From: JASFJH01 sp050117725
Lineage (GTDB): Bacteria > Pseudomonadota > Gammaproteobacteria > AKS1
Reading direction: 5' to 3'
Assembly: GCA_050117725.1 (NCBI GenBank)
Contig: JASFME010000032.1
Span: 1-14,228 of the forward strand
Length of the DNA: 14,228 nucleotides
The notes under the pieces were generated by a model, which was given only the letters and a program-made list of their open reading frames with translations, made no database searches and was not told where the DNA came from. Position numbers and translations under genes: made by a program. Shown here in pieces: positions 13,985 through 14,228 of this stretch. How positions within the stretch are numbered: position 1 is the first letter of the stretch; each line of letters opens with the position of its first letter.

Positions 13985-14228
13985 TCATGACCCACCCGGG
14001 CCTGCCCGCGGCATGGTTATGGCCGGCCATCGCGCTCATGCTACTGGCCCTGCTTGTCGTCGTGTTGCGCCCTCCCCGGGCTGGCAGCCGAACATGGTCG
14101 CTTCAGATGGAACGTGTCCCGGTGCTCGGCCGGCTGGCGCGATTGCTCAATGCCGGCCCCTGGCCGTTATTCGTTTTGAAGGCGATCGTCGCGGTGCTGT
14201 TCCTGCTCGTGATCGCCGCCGGCCTGTT
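13981..14228 (+). CDS. Membrane protein, N-terminal part (cut by window end)
   Basis: The ATG at 13981 overlaps the preceding stop (ATGA), so translation is coupled. 82 complete codons are visible. They show a first hydrophobic helix (about residues 11-28, AWLWPAIALMLLALLVVV), a basic loop RPPRAGSRTW, an amphipathic stretch LGRLARLLNAGPWP, and a second helix VLKAIVAVLFLLVIAAGL running off the end. The Leu-Asn-Ala-Gly-Pro-Trp-Pro entry into a helix recalls FixG/NapH/NosR-type membrane iron-sulfur proteins, which would pair well with a FixH-like neighbour, but no Cys motif is reached. Identity is therefore open. Confidence 0.6.
   Translation, partial: MIMTHPGLPAAWLWPAIALMLLALLVVVLRPPRAGSRTWSLQMERVPVLGRLARLLNAGPWPLFVLKAIVAVLFLLVIAAGL

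Overview
The window looks like part of the chromosome of a facultatively anaerobic, nitrate-respiring or denitrifying gammaproteobacterium. This rests on a classical FNR with the C-x2-C-x5-C cluster motif, an NsrR of the beta/gamma type, a short family I pyrophosphatase, and moderately high GC. Species cannot be named from the sequence. Nearly every gene relates to nitrogen oxides, molybdenum cofactor or respiratory electron transfer. There are no tRNA or rRNA genes, no insertion sequences and no CRISPR array. No stretch over about 210 bp lacks a gene.

Left part (1-3526): the 3' part of a dihydroorotate-dehydrogenase-like gene runs into an nnrS-family membrane gene and a small DUF2784 membrane gene. 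This trio converges on nsrR (minus strand), the nitric-oxide-sensing repressor. Divergent from nsrR is an HPP-family membrane protein gene. The nsrR/HPP intergenic region holds a 23-bp near-palindrome that fits an NsrR operator.

Middle (3530-6426, all minus strand): heme A synthase (ctaA/COX15), inorganic pyrophosphatase (ppa) with a clear intrinsic terminator, and moaA for the first step of molybdopterin synthesis. MoaA is functionally tied to the molybdoenzyme downstream.

Right part (6607 to the end, plus strand): fnr is followed by a regulatory region with a perfect FNR box (TTGATCTATATCAA), a sigma-70-like promoter and a second NsrR-like site that shares AATATGTATnnnnnATACA with the nsrR/HPP site. 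Downstream lies a probable operon: a diheme c-type lipoprotein cytochrome, a Tat-exported NapA-type molybdopterin oxidoreductase, a NapG-like ferredoxin, a NapH-like quinol dehydrogenase, a second NapG-like ferredoxin, a FixH-like anchored periplasmic protein, and the start of another membrane protein cut by the window edge.

Inferred working model: under low oxygen FNR turns the operon on, and NsrR adds NO control. Quinol is oxidised by the NapH/NapG module, electrons pass to the diheme cytochrome, and the NapA-like enzyme reduces nitrate or a related oxyanion in the periplasm. The most unusual points are the missing napB, napC and napD in the visible part, a lipoprotein diheme cytochrome where NapB would be expected, two NapG copies flanking one NapH, and a His where NapA enzymes usually have an active-site Arg. 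Two imperfect inverted-repeat elements lie between genes of this operon.
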